Notes: generated by a model not told the origin, from the letters alone. 37,082 bases of DNA from an uncultured Verrucomicrobiota bacterium (GCA_937127435.1 CAKZLZ010000059.1:1-37082); one strand, 5' to 3'. Counted from the stretch's first letter, positions 27,810-36,145 are shown. Translations and numbers: made by a program.

Positions 27810-29813
27810 TTAACTCAAACACTCGCTTCGCTCCTGATCACAGGCAGGAAGGCCGATGTCGCTTTTCAAAGACCAATTCCCCTTCGGGGTTTTCACCTTC
27901 ACGATGCCATGCGTATCCGAAAGGATGATTTTGGAAATTTTGTTTTCTTCGGAGATACTGCGGATCACAGTTTCACTGATCCGCTCCAGCCGTACCTTTG
28001 GAAGGATTCCTCTCTTCAACTTGTATGCCTCGGTTTCCACCGGCAACACATCCTCCCAGGTATCTCCGGGCTTTGCGTAGAGGGGTACTGAAGGGAACGT
28101 GCGGAAGAGTTCATTCAACAACTCATCTTTGCCTTCCACTGAATAGAAAATAAACCGCTCTTCCCGTCTACCGAAATAGAGCGCGTTCTTTTCATCTCCC
28201 AGACGAAAACTTCCGTCTGCGGCCATTTGAATCGTATAGTTCCGCTCTTCACCGGATTCATTTACAAAGCAAAGCTCCTGCCCCAACATATAAGAACTGG
28301 CACTACTCAAAAAGGGACAGAATTCCCGCGCTTCGACTTCTTCACCAGTTTCCGGCATTCGGGGTGCAGGTAAAAATCCGTCGATCGACATACCGGCAAT
28401 GCGGAAGGGCAATGTGGCCTCGCCGGGGAACGCCCCCTGTTGCACGTGAAGGTGGACATGCGGTTCAGGAGAATAACCGGAGTTCCCGCAACGGGCGATC
28501 CACTGTCCTCTTTCTACACTTTGCCCCACCACCACCTGCAGGCTTTGGCTCTTCAAATGTGCGATCAAAACCCGGAAGCCCCGGGGTTCCCGAATGATCA
28601 CGTAGTTCCCCCAGTTGTGTTCCGTTTCCACTTGGCCGATGGGCTGATCCGGCAACCCCGCCACCACCGTTTCCACCACCCCCGATATCGGCGACACCAC
28701 GGTCTTGTTCCAGGCGTAATACTCTTCGACCGCCTGACCGGATCCGCTGTGACGGGCGTCGTTCGCATCGGTCAAAACAAAATCTACCGCGTGCTGCCAG
28801 GCAAACTTGTGCGTCCACGCCCCCTGTTCTCCCTGATACACCTGCCACTTTCCCAACACCGGCAAATGAATGTCATAGGGCACAATCGGATACCTGGTGC
28901 TGCGATAGCGGCGGAGGTCCCAACGCTCTTCCGGACTTAAGCGGAAATTCAACCAATCCGGATGCAGCCGTTCCGTGGCATTGCCGTAAAACATCAGCAA
29001 GGCAAGGAAGTTAAAACTCAGCGTTACCGTCAACCACGAATACCCTCCCAGAAACCGTTCGGCCATCAATTGCAACACCACTGCCACCGCCACCCCGCCC
29101 GTCACCCGCCAGGGGGTAAAGCGGTCCGGAGGAAGCAGTCCACCGCCCAGCGCCATCGCGAGCAGGATATAATTCAAACCCGAGAAGAAAGGAGGCAGCA
29201 AAAATCCGTTATGCAGAATTAATCCTTCCCCCAGCCAGCCTGCTGAAAATCCCGCAACCGCCAAAGCGGCCAACCAGGGGGAGCGCCGAAGGATAAGCAA
29301 AAACAACAACACTCCGAGTTCCCAACGGGCACTAAAGGTCACCACTGACAAACTTTGAAAAAAGGAAGGTAGTAAAATGGCAAAGGGCTCTCCCGCGGGC
29401 CGGCCAAATTCAGGAAGCGCATCCGGCAAAATCCAGGCACTCAGCCCTACCGCAAGTGAAAAAGGCAGGCTCAACAACATGCCGGAAAACCCGCGTCTTT
29501 CCAAATGCTTTTTAAGTTCTAAACACAAACCCGCGAGAAAGGCACCTCCTCCGAGGGCAAGCAGAACGGTGCGGGGACTCAAAGGAAGCACCGAACCCAG
29601 AAAGAGCCCCCACAGTCCCGCATTCAGCAGTTCAGGAAAACGGCTGACAGATTCCGGTCGCAGTTGTTTGCTGAGCGCCCAGGCGCCGAGCACCGCCAGG
29701 GTTGCACAAAGGCCTGCGACCGGATAAAAAAAACAACTGAGGATGAGCACGGCACCCAGCCATAGGTCTTCCGCAAAAAATACGGCGCCTAAAGTTTTCA
29801 GCTGCGCTTTCAC
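27810..29813 (-). CDS. Urea-transporter-like membrane domain fused to an M23 peptidase domain
   Basis: A 667-residue fusion, GTG start at 29813 overlapping the decarboxylase stop by 4 bp. Residues 1 to about 290 form 8-10 membrane segments resembling the urea transporter family (GLWGLFLGSVLPLS, LLLPSFFQSLSVVTFSA). Residues about 310-465 are an M23-type LytM domain: QHAVDF (His341, Asp344), WGNYVII, LIAHLKSQ, and CGNSGYSPEPHVHLHV (His452/454). The first motif is HxxD rather than the classical HxxxD. About 200 further residues have no assignment. The peptidase part is expected to lie outside the membrane; whether it cleaves peptidoglycan or a peptide product is unknown. Confidence 0.8.
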   Translation of the reverse strand: MKAQLKTLGAVFFAEDLWLGAVLILSCFFYPVAGLCATLAVLGAWALSKQLRPESVSRFPELLNAGLWGLFLGSVLPLSPRTVLLALGGGAFLAGLCLELKKHLERRGFSGMLLSLPFSLAVGLSAWILPDALPEFGRPAGEPFAILLPSFFQSLSVVTFSARWELGVLLFLLILRRSPWLAALAVAGFSAGWLGEGLILHNGFLLPPFFSGLNYILLAMALGGGLLPPDRFTPWRVTGGVAVAVVLQLMAERFLGGYSWLTVTLSFNFLALLMFYGNATERLHPDWLNFRLSPEERWDLRRYRSTRYPIVPYDIHLPVLGKWQVYQGEQGAWTHKFAWQHAVDFVLTDANDARHSGSGQAVEEYYAWNKTVVSPISGVVETVVAGLPDQPIGQVETEHNWGNYVIIREPRGFRVLIAHLKSQSLQVVVGQSVERGQWIARCGNSGYSPEPHVHLHVQQGAFPGEATLPFRIAGMSIDGFLPAPRMPETGEEVEAREFCPFLSSASSYMLGQELCFVNESGEERNYTIQMAADGSFRLGDEKNALYFGRREERFIFYSVEGKDELLNELFRTFPSVPLYAKPGDTWEDVLPVETEAYKLKRGILPKVRLERISETVIRSISEENKISKIILSDTHGIVKVKTPKGNWSLKSDIGLPACDQERSECLS

Positions 29814-31138
29814 GACTCGCCCGCCTCAATATCAGAAAGCGTTTCCGCCCGGCGAATCACTTCCTGGCTTCCATCCGTATGGATCATGACCACCGCAGGC
29901 CGGGTGACAATGAACTGCATGGATTGCGTCACATTGTATGCGCCCACATTTGGAATGAGCAGGGTGTCTCCGCGATCCAGCGGAGGTAACATCCAGTCGT
30001 CGTGTAACACGTCGATATTCATACACAAAGGCCCCACCAACTGGGTGGAATGCCGCCCGGTGTCGTAGCGCTTGGTCACCGCCGGTTGCATTTCGTACCA
30101 GGTGGCGGTGTATAGCACATTCACCCCTGCATCCATCACCACCAAGTCGCGTCCGTCCGGCATGGCTTTTCGTGCCAGCACGGAAGTCAGCAAGGTTCCG
30201 GCAGAGTCAACCATCGCCCGGCCGGATTCCAACAACAGCAAAGGACGATGTCCCGGGCGGAGATTTTCCTGAAGCGCATTCACAACCGCTTCGGCATATT
30301 CGGAAGGTTTAGGCAGGTAGACATCCGGCGATTGATAAATTCCTTTCAACCGGGCCGGTGAAGGAAAACCGCCTCCCAAGTCCAAATGTTCAATCCGCTG
30401 GTCAAAAGTATCTTCGGCCCAGTAGGCGAGTTCCAATAACTTCCGGGTCACCGTGGCATAAGCCACCGGTTCCAAAATATAGGTGCCGATGTGGCAATGC
30501 AATCCGCTCAGACGAATCCGGGGATGCCGGAGTAATTGGGTTAAGGCCTGACGCGCCTCTCCACTTTCCAAATGAAATCCGAAACGTGACCATACCGGTT
30601 GAATACCGGCATCCATGTTAACCCGAATACCCACTTTCAAAATCTGTTCGGATTCATCAGCGAGCGCCAAAACATCATCCACTTCATCAAAGTGATCGAT
30701 ATGAAGGGTGGCCCCTTCCGACAAAGCGCGCTTTAAAAAGGCCGGCCTTTTATGCGGACCGTTTAAGATGATTTCTTTTCCGGGAACGCCCAGTTGTCTC
30801 GCTTTTTCATATTCCATTTCCGAAACCACTTCCGCCATGGACCCTTCCCCGTGAAATGATTTACAAACGCCGCGCAAGTAGCAGGTTTTGTAAGACCACC
30901 CAAAACGGACCGGTTGATACAAGGTTTCAAAAGCCTGCTTCCAGGTGCGGAGATTTCGTTTCATTTCAGCTTCGTCGTACACAAACAACGGCGAGCCGTA
31001 TTTTTCGGTCAATTCACTTACCGGCACTCCGGCGACATCACGAACCGGATCTTTGGATGCGGCGGTGCGCCGCCCCTGAGGATTTCCGGGACGGGCAGAG
31101 AGCAAATCAAGTCTGGGAGGTTCAAATGTTTTCAGCAT
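29810..31138 (-). CDS. Fold-III PLP-dependent decarboxylase (diaminopimelate/ornithine decarboxylase-like)
   Basis: A 442-residue enzyme, with AGGAAA upstream of ATG 31138. The barrel PLP lysine is Lys84 (WSYKTCYL); His217 lies in GLHCHIGTYI, the phosphate loop is LDLGGGFP, and Glu305-Gly-Arg lies in LLLESGRAM. The catalytic Cys373 lies in GPLCMNIDVL and Tyr402 in GAYNVTQ. In true diaminopimelate decarboxylase the Cys block reads CESGD; here it is CMNID, so another amino acid or conjugate is likely decarboxylated. It overlaps the ATP-grasp gene by 17 bp and the UT-M23 gene by 4 bp. It is not likely to be the housekeeping LysA. Confidence 0.85.
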   Translation of the reverse strand: MLKTFEPPRLDLLSARPGNPQGRRTAASKDPVRDVAGVPVSELTEKYGSPLFVYDEAEMKRNLRTWKQAFETLYQPVRFGWSYKTCYLRGVCKSFHGEGSMAEVVSEMEYEKARQLGVPGKEIILNGPHKRPAFLKRALSEGATLHIDHFDEVDDVLALADESEQILKVGIRVNMDAGIQPVWSRFGFHLESGEARQALTQLLRHPRIRLSGLHCHIGTYILEPVAYATVTRKLLELAYWAEDTFDQRIEHLDLGGGFPSPARLKGIYQSPDVYLPKPSEYAEAVVNALQENLRPGHRPLLLLESGRAMVDSAGTLLTSVLARKAMPDGRDLVVMDAGVNVLYTATWYEMQPAVTKRYDTGRHSTQLVGPLCMNIDVLHDDWMLPPLDRGDTLLIPNVGAYNVTQSMQFIVTRPAVVMIHTDGSQEVIRRAETLSDIEAGES

Positions 31139-32198
31139 GACAATATTTTCCTTCGCTAATCAGTTGGTTCATGGGGTCTTGGTCTAATACGGTTTCGCAG
31201 ATCGAACGAACGACCCACTTGCCGGCCGGAATCAGGTCGGGGACCCGTTCCTCCTGTTGGTTGAGGCGCCCCACCAGACAGGCGGGAAGATTGACTCCCA
31301 ACAAGGTACCGGCATGAATCCATGCCGGAAATCTGGGGTTTATTTCTATCAGCCAGGCAGATCCATCATCCCCCAGCAAACATTCAAATTCAAAGGGACC
31401 TTCCCATTCCGTCTCCGCCACAAAAGCTTCGGCCGCATCCTGCAGCCAGGGACACTGAACCGTCAACGCGTTCCACAATTTTCCCTGGGAGGTTTGATGC
31501 TCCTTGCGCAATGCGACGGCACCACAGGACAGCCCCCCTCTCCCGTTTCCCAGGCCTGCCAGCAACATATCGGTACCCAGTACTGCTTGTTGCAACAGGA
31601 TCGGATAGCCCCATTGCCGGGTGGACGCTTCCACTTCGTTTTGAAGTTCCGTCAGGGTAAAAACTTTTTTTGCGCCATACTGATTACCTTTTACGAACAA
31701 GGGGAAGCCCAGCTTTTTCGTCGCAGGAATAATTTCACCGGGATGCGTAATCACGATGGTTTCAGGAACGGATATCCCCAGCTTTTCACTCAACGCGGAC
31801 AACTGATTTTTATTTCTGCGTGCGTAAGCCGTTTTGGAGGGCAAACAGGAATCAATTCCCATTTCAGTCAATTGCGCTTTGGCAGCCAACAACAGCGGGA
31901 TCTCCACATCCAAACATGGAATCAAAAAGTTCATAGGCACTTCCGCATGAATTTCTTTTAAACGGTCCAAAGTACTTTCGACCCCCTGCCCCGGATACGG
32001 CATCAGGAAAACATGATCGAAAAGCTCCCCGGCCAAGGCCAGACATTCTGCCGCATCATAGGCCAATGCCACCAAACGGATCTGCGGTCCGGCCCACAGC
32101 CGGAGACTCCGTGCCACGCCAATGCCGGGACCGGGATTCTCCGTCGCCGCCACGCCGGTGATCGCGACAGTAATCGGATTTGTAGGTGCTGCCGTCAT
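31122..32198 (-). CDS. ATP-grasp ligase
   Basis: 358 residues from ATG 32198, 5 bp after the PqqD-like stop; the frame extends further, but only through the pqqD-like gene. The N-terminal Rossmann-like part reads ITGVAATENPGPGIGVARSL. The ATP-grasp core has GFPLFVKGNQYGAKKVF, ILLQQAVLGTDML, and the Mg site FECLLGDDGSAWLIEINPRFP. ATP-grasp enzymes activate a carboxylate as acyl phosphate and join it to an amine or thiol. It resembles carbamoyl-phosphate-synthase-like/D-Ala-D-Ala-like ligases. Neighbours suggest it modifies a peptide or amino-acid substrate bound by the PqqD-like protein; that is inference. Confidence 0.85.
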   Translation of the reverse strand: MTAAPTNPITVAITGVAATENPGPGIGVARSLRLWAGPQIRLVALAYDAAECLALAGELFDHVFLMPYPGQGVESTLDRLKEIHAEVPMNFLIPCLDVEIPLLLAAKAQLTEMGIDSCLPSKTAYARRNKNQLSALSEKLGISVPETIVITHPGEIIPATKKLGFPLFVKGNQYGAKKVFTLTELQNEVEASTRQWGYPILLQQAVLGTDMLLAGLGNGRGGLSCGAVALRKEHQTSQGKLWNALTVQCPWLQDAAEAFVAETEWEGPFEFECLLGDDGSAWLIEINPRFPAWIHAGTLLGVNLPACLVGRLNQQEERVPDLIPAGKWVVRSICETVLDQDPMNQLISEGKYCHAENI

Positions 32199-32203
32199 GG
32201 GAC

Positions 32204-32494
32204 TTAGGCCGCGGTAGTGTTCCGCAATACGGCAGTCGGACTTTTGCTTTTTCCGCTTTCCGGAACGGGCAGTCCCGCCAAAGTACATTGACGGACAAAC
32301 TGTTGGAAATACCGCTCCGCATCGTTCAACGAAATCTCATGCTGCTCCATTAATTCTTCGAGTAAGCTCTCGGAAGATTTTCCGAGTTGCCAGCCTTTCA
32401 GGAGTCCCGCACCGGTTTCATTTACCCGGAAACGTTTTCCGGTGCGCGGATCAAATACCATTCCATTTTCTCTATTCAGATGTAGCTGTTTCAT
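32204..32494 (-). CDS. PqqD-like protein (RiPP recognition element type)
   Basis: A 96-residue protein; ATGA overlap with the FHA stop. Residues 1 to about 72 fit the PqqD fold: three strands (LHLNRENGMVFDPRTGKRFRV, NETGAGLLKGW) and helices (SLLEELMEQHEISLNDAERYFQQFVRQCTLAGL). Such domains bind leader peptides of ribosomal peptides, or carriers, and present them to a modifying enzyme. A 24-residue Ser/Thr/Pro-rich tail (from about residue 73) follows. No radical SAM enzyme and no obvious precursor gene is present, so the bound substrate is unknown. Confidence 0.75.
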   Translation of the reverse strand: MKQLHLNRENGMVFDPRTGKRFRVNETGAGLLKGWQLGKSSESLLEELMEQHEISLNDAERYFQQFVRQCTLAGLPVPESGKSKSPTAVLRNTTAA

Positions 32495-32898
32495 GATCGA
32501 TTTCCTTTTCTAATTTCAGGTTTCGAATTCGGGATCCGAAGGTCTTGGATCACTTTTCCAATCGTCGTGTGATGCGTCTTCTTTTCGGTTTCCACCAACA
32601 GGGTTTCAATCCCGGATTCATAGAAGAAGGTGGTATCTCCCGCTTCAATCATATCCCCGGATTTCAACACCGCACTCTCCCGAGACTTCCCATTTATACT
32701 TATACCGGTTTTGCTCTCCAGATCCGTGATCCACACCGCTTCATTCACCCGTTCTATACGGAAGTGTCGACGGGACATACGCGGATCGTCTACAGAAATA
32801 TCAGAATCAAACGCCCGGCCGACTTCCAAGGCCTGGTCATCTATTTTCCATTCACGAACAGGGAGTCCTTTAGGATCTAGTAGCATGAGGTAGGGCAT
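32491..32898 (-). CDS. FHA-domain protein
   Basis: 135 residues from ATG 32898, 4 bp after the kinase stop; the longer frame starts at TTG. The FHA domain reads WKIDDQALEVGRAFDSDI, DDPRMSRRHFRIERVNE, WITDLESKTGISINGKS and LKSGDMIEAGDTTFFY, with the phosphothreonine-binding GR, S-RRH and N-G residues all present. It is expected to bind a phosphothreonine, most simply one made by the adjacent kinase. The C-terminal 40 residues are charged and unstructured. It is the link between the kinase and the PqqD/ATP-grasp enzymes in this operon. Confidence 0.9.
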   Translation of the reverse strand: MPYLMLLDPKGLPVREWKIDDQALEVGRAFDSDISVDDPRMSRRHFRIERVNEAVWITDLESKTGISINGKSRESAVLKSGDMIEAGDTTFFYESGIETLLVETEKKTHHTTIGKVIQDLRIPNSKPEIRKGNRS

Positions 32899-32902
32899 GG
32901 TT

Positions 32903-34654
32903 TTATCTGGGTTGGGGTTGTGGAGGAGGTGCTGCCGGCGCAGGGGCCTGGGGTCGGTTTTCAAGTTCTTTCACAATCACTTCCCAGTCTGCGAGCTTCG
33001 GATTTTCAGGGTCGGTTGTTTTCCAAACTTCAAGTGTTCCCCTGGCAGGTTGGGCATGTCCGACGTTCACCAGTTGGGTCAAAAGTTCAACCACCACTTC
33101 CTCATTGGATGGATCCGCACGAAATGCACGGGTCAGCACCAGGGTGTAATCCCTGGGTTTGTTTTCCATCTTCAATGCTTTTGCGATTCCCAGCAGCGCC
33201 TCGATATTGTTTCCTTTTAAGCGGAGAACCCGGTCATAAGAAACGCGGGCAGATAAAGTTTTTTCCTGCGCCAAATAACTGTCCCCCAATTTCATCCAGG
33301 CGTCATATTGGCCGGGGTCGAGGGTAACGGATTGGGCCAATGCTTCTTCCGCTGCCGGATAATTTTCATCTGCCAAAAACTCAATACCCTGCTGATAAGC
33401 CTCGTCCGCAGTCACCGGAACCGCAGTAGGAGTGGGTGGGACCGGTGTCGGGGTGGCCGCCGGCAACATTTCTTCTTCATTTTTCAGATGAGCGAATATA
33501 TATACCAGCAACATCAGAATCAGGATCACAGGAATCAGGATACTGAGGGCCTGGGGCAATTTTCTGCGGACCACCTGACCGCTGGGGCCAATGGGGCGGT
33601 GCCCGTCCTTGACCCTTTCCAGATCTTTTAACACATCCTCAATGGTGGCATAACGGTCACGCAATTCCCGGGCCATCGCCGCATCGGCAATCATGCTTAA
33701 ATACTTATTGGCATCCGGATTCAGTTTGTGAATCGGCTGCGGGGGACCGGTGCGGATCGCCTGTAAAATGGAATCCGCACTGGGTCCGTTGTAGGGCAAT
33801 TTGCCCGTGAGCATTTCGTACATCATGGCCCCGAAGGCATAGATATCACAGCGGGTATCCTCCGCCTGTCCCGCCGCCACGCCGGGAGACATATACGCCG
33901 GCGTACCCTCTGCCGTTTTTTGGGAGACATCCAACATGGAGTCATCAATATAACTGCGGACCAATCCAAAGTCGGTAATCATCACCCGCTGCTGATCGTC
34001 GATCAATATATTATCCGGTTTCAAATCCCGGTGAATCAGCCCCCGGGCATGCGCATACACCAGCCCTTCCGCCACCTGGATGCAGGTTGAAAGGATCTCG
34101 TCACGGTTTAAAGCCGTTTCACCGGAGAGCCGGTCACGCAAACTGCCTCCGCGTACATACGGCATTACAAAAAAGGGCCCGCGTTCCGATTCCGACACTT
34201 CCAATACTTTCAAAATATTGGGATGCGACATGGAGTACATGTGCCGTGCCTCGGTCATAAAATATTTGGTCACCTTGGGGTGTTCGGTTAATTCCTGACG
34301 CAGGACCTTGATCGCGACCTGGGTATCGGTCATCGGTTCCCGGGCCAGATACACATAGCCCATGCCCCCGCGCCCCAACAGTTTCAACAATTCAAAACGC
34401 CCCAAATTCCCCCGGATCCCCGGCCGGGAGGGAGGGGTCATCACTCCTTTCTTCAAATAAGCATCGTCGGCACTTTCGACTGCAGAGATGGTGGGGAGGC
34501 CATCCGGAATGTCGGCAACGGTTTCAAAGGTGTTGCCGGTATCGATTGCTGAAATCTGAACCGTAAGATTCTCCGCCGCCCGGCAAAAGGGACAGGCCGC
34601 ACCTTCCGGCAGATCCGAAACTTCTTTTCCACATTTTTCACAGTTCCAACTCAT
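32903..34654 (-). CDS. Membrane Ser/Thr protein kinase with zinc ribbon and TPR repeats
   Basis: 583 residues from ATG 34654, which has a strong GGAGGTG site and an ATGA overlap with the upstream stop. Order: zinc ribbon (about 1-25, CEKCGKEV, CPFC); kinase domain (about 86-345) with GRGGMGYVYLA, Lys116, HRDLKPDN (Asp210) and DFG (Asp228); a membrane helix (about 369-390); a Pro/Thr linker; then TPR-like repeats (about 410-545, YDAWMKLGDSYLAQE) and a Pro-rich end. The activation segment ends AYMSPGVAAG, where the Glu of the APE motif is replaced by Gly, which is unusual; catalytic residues are intact. It probably phosphorylates the FHA partner or the sigma factor's module. Confidence 0.92.
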   Translation of the reverse strand: MSWNCEKCGKEVSDLPEGAACPFCRAAENLTVQISAIDTGNTFETVADIPDGLPTISAVESADDAYLKKGVMTPPSRPGIRGNLGRFELLKLLGRGGMGYVYLAREPMTDTQVAIKVLRQELTEHPKVTKYFMTEARHMYSMSHPNILKVLEVSESERGPFFVMPYVRGGSLRDRLSGETALNRDEILSTCIQVAEGLVYAHARGLIHRDLKPDNILIDDQQRVMITDFGLVRSYIDDSMLDVSQKTAEGTPAYMSPGVAAGQAEDTRCDIYAFGAMMYEMLTGKLPYNGPSADSILQAIRTGPPQPIHKLNPDANKYLSMIADAAMARELRDRYATIEDVLKDLERVKDGHRPIGPSGQVVRRKLPQALSILIPVILILMLLVYIFAHLKNEEEMLPAATPTPVPPTPTAVPVTADEAYQQGIEFLADENYPAAEEALAQSVTLDPGQYDAWMKLGDSYLAQEKTLSARVSYDRVLRLKGNNIEALLGIAKALKMENKPRDYTLVLTRAFRADPSNEEVVVELLTQLVNVGHAQPARGTLEVWKTTDPENPKLADWEVIVKELENRPQAPAPAAPPPQPQPR

Positions 34655-35211
34655 TGGGCACCTCCCTTCACCAGCAATCCGCCGGCTTGTTCGAACATCT
34701 CCTGCAACTCCGGTTTCAGCCAGGGTCTCTGTAGGCACCAGGAAAATCCCTCCATCAATTCATCTGTACCCAATTGGGAGATGACTTTTCGCGAATGCAC
34801 CATGGCGGAAGCAATACAGGAAAAATACAGAATCCGGGCTACTTCCCGGGGAATCGCGCTGCGGGGACTGATTAAATTCCGTTTCGCAAACTCTTTGGTC
34901 AATACCAGCAACTGCAGGGGTGGATTTGAATGGCCCAGCAAATCTTCAAAACTGCGTAAGACCAAGCCTCTGGCAGAGGCCAACTGGCGGACATGCTCGG
35001 AATCCACCCCTTGCATACTTCCCAAATCCACAATTAACGGCGCCTGAAGCTGATGATCCAAAATGGTAGTAAGATCATCCCCCGACCACAAAGGCTCACC
35101 GGGATCCATTTCATTGAGCAGGGTCAACAATCCATTCGCTTCTTCATTCAGCGTACGGGTTGAATCCAATGGCGTTAACGAATCCTTCTTGGTTGCGTGA
35201 AACTCTTTCAT
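34651..35211 (-). CDS. Conserved-type protein of unknown function in the kinase operon
   Basis: 186 residues, mostly helical, no signal peptide and no membrane segment. I recognise no family. Notable parts are LDHQLQAPLIVDLGSMQG, a mid-region (LLVLTKEFAKRNLISPRSAIPREVAR), and ILYFSCIASAMVHSRK. The stop overlaps the kinase start by 4 bp and the sigma gene lies 73 bp upstream, so it is almost surely co-expressed. A role as a partner or anti-sigma-like component is possible but unsupported by motif. Confidence 0.6.
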   Translation of the reverse strand: MKEFHATKKDSLTPLDSTRTLNEEANGLLTLLNEMDPGEPLWSGDDLTTILDHQLQAPLIVDLGSMQGVDSEHVRQLASARGLVLRSFEDLLGHSNPPLQLLVLTKEFAKRNLISPRSAIPREVARILYFSCIASAMVHSRKVISQLGTDELMEGFSWCLQRPWLKPELQEMFEQAGGLLVKGGAQ

Positions 35212-35284
35212 ACCCTGTTCTACGCAGACCTACCGAAGATCCTGCAAAAAAAATGAAAAAAAATGTAAAAGAGAAAAATTTGAT

Positions 35285-36028
35285 CTATTTCAGGCATTTC
35301 TTTAGAAACTGTACTTCCGCCTGAATTTCGGTCGGATCATTGACTGTTTCCCTAATAACATCCTCTAAGTACTTACGGAGAAGTCGTTTAGACGTTACAA
35401 GCAAATTAGAGGCCTGACTGGGGCTCTCAATGTCCAGCAATTCCACCAATTCTCCGTACGGCATCGGTACCGCCCCTTCCAAAAAAGGTTTTTTGAGCCG
35501 TTCGCAAAAGACCACCCACAGATCCATCCGGTCCTTTTGTTTACACTCCACTTCCAGTCGCCGGCAGCCCTCCTCCAGAAGATTCCGTACCCAGGACACA
35601 TTGTAGGCCTTCTCTAATTCAGATGATTCACCAATTCCCCCCTGAATTTCATCATACGAAACCAGATTTTCTTTTCCCGGGGAGCGTTTGGTATTGGCGG
35701 ATTTCCGGCATTCGTCCACAATATGGTTCTGAAAAGAGCGAAACAGAAAATTCCGGAAACGGCCTTTGGAGGCGTCCGCCTTGGACAACAACTGCTTTTC
35801 CAATATCCGTTTTTGCACAAAACTTTGCAATAAATCCTCTTTGGTGGATTCATCCAATTGCGGCCAGCGGTTCAACATCCCTTTGAGAACCGGCAGATAA
35901 ATCTGCAAAAGTTCATCCATCGCGTTCACCGAGGAATCCTCGGGGGAGGCCGCAAGCGCCACCAGCGACCAGCGGGTTTCATGGGTTGCTGGTGCTTGTT
36001 GCATTTCAGAGTGGGGGTCTTGTGGCAT
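35285..36028 (-). CDS. ECF-like RNA polymerase sigma factor
   Basis: 247 residues from ATG 36028, preceded by GGAAAAG; ATG 36040 and a TTG further up are alternatives. The start (THETRWSLVALAA) and region 2 (LQIYLPVLKGMLNRWP, TKEDLLQSFVQKRI, GRFRNFLFRSFQNHIVDECRK) are those of the sigma-70-like factors typical of PVC bacteria next to Pkn kinases. Region 4 is weak (MPYGELVELLDIESPSQASNLLVTSKRLLRKYLEDVI) but has the helix-turn-helix outline. It heads the operon and could drive its transcription. A nested inverted repeat lies upstream of its start. Confidence 0.85.
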   Translation of the reverse strand: MPQDPHSEMQQAPATHETRWSLVALAASPEDSSVNAMDELLQIYLPVLKGMLNRWPQLDESTKEDLLQSFVQKRILEKQLLSKADASKGRFRNFLFRSFQNHIVDECRKSANTKRSPGKENLVSYDEIQGGIGESSELEKAYNVSWVRNLLEEGCRRLEVECKQKDRMDLWVVFCERLKKPFLEGAVPMPYGELVELLDIESPSQASNLLVTSKRLLRKYLEDVIRETVNDPTEIQAEVQFLKKCLK

Positions 36029-36062
36029 GATCTTTTCCATATCAATTGAAATGGAATTCGAC

Positions 36063-36112
36063 AAGCTTACGAATCCGAATCGTATGCCGACCGATTCGGT
36101 GCCGATAAGCTT
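36063..36112. promoter_or_regulatory. Nested inverted repeats between divergent sigma and zinc-ribbon genes
   Basis: AAGCTTA (36063-36069) faces TAAGCTT (36106-36112), enclosing CCGAATCG (36075-36082) facing CGATTCGG (36092-36099). This is a symmetric 50-bp region 23 bp or more before the sigma start and 33 bp before the other gene. A candidate shared operator. Confidence 0.45.
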
Positions 36113-36145
36113 GCAACCAAAAGGACGGCATGTCTAATTAGACCC

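Noticed and set aside
29810..31138. Naming the PLP decarboxylase lysA
   Set aside because: The Cys block is CMNID rather than CESGD, and the operon context is not lysine synthesis.
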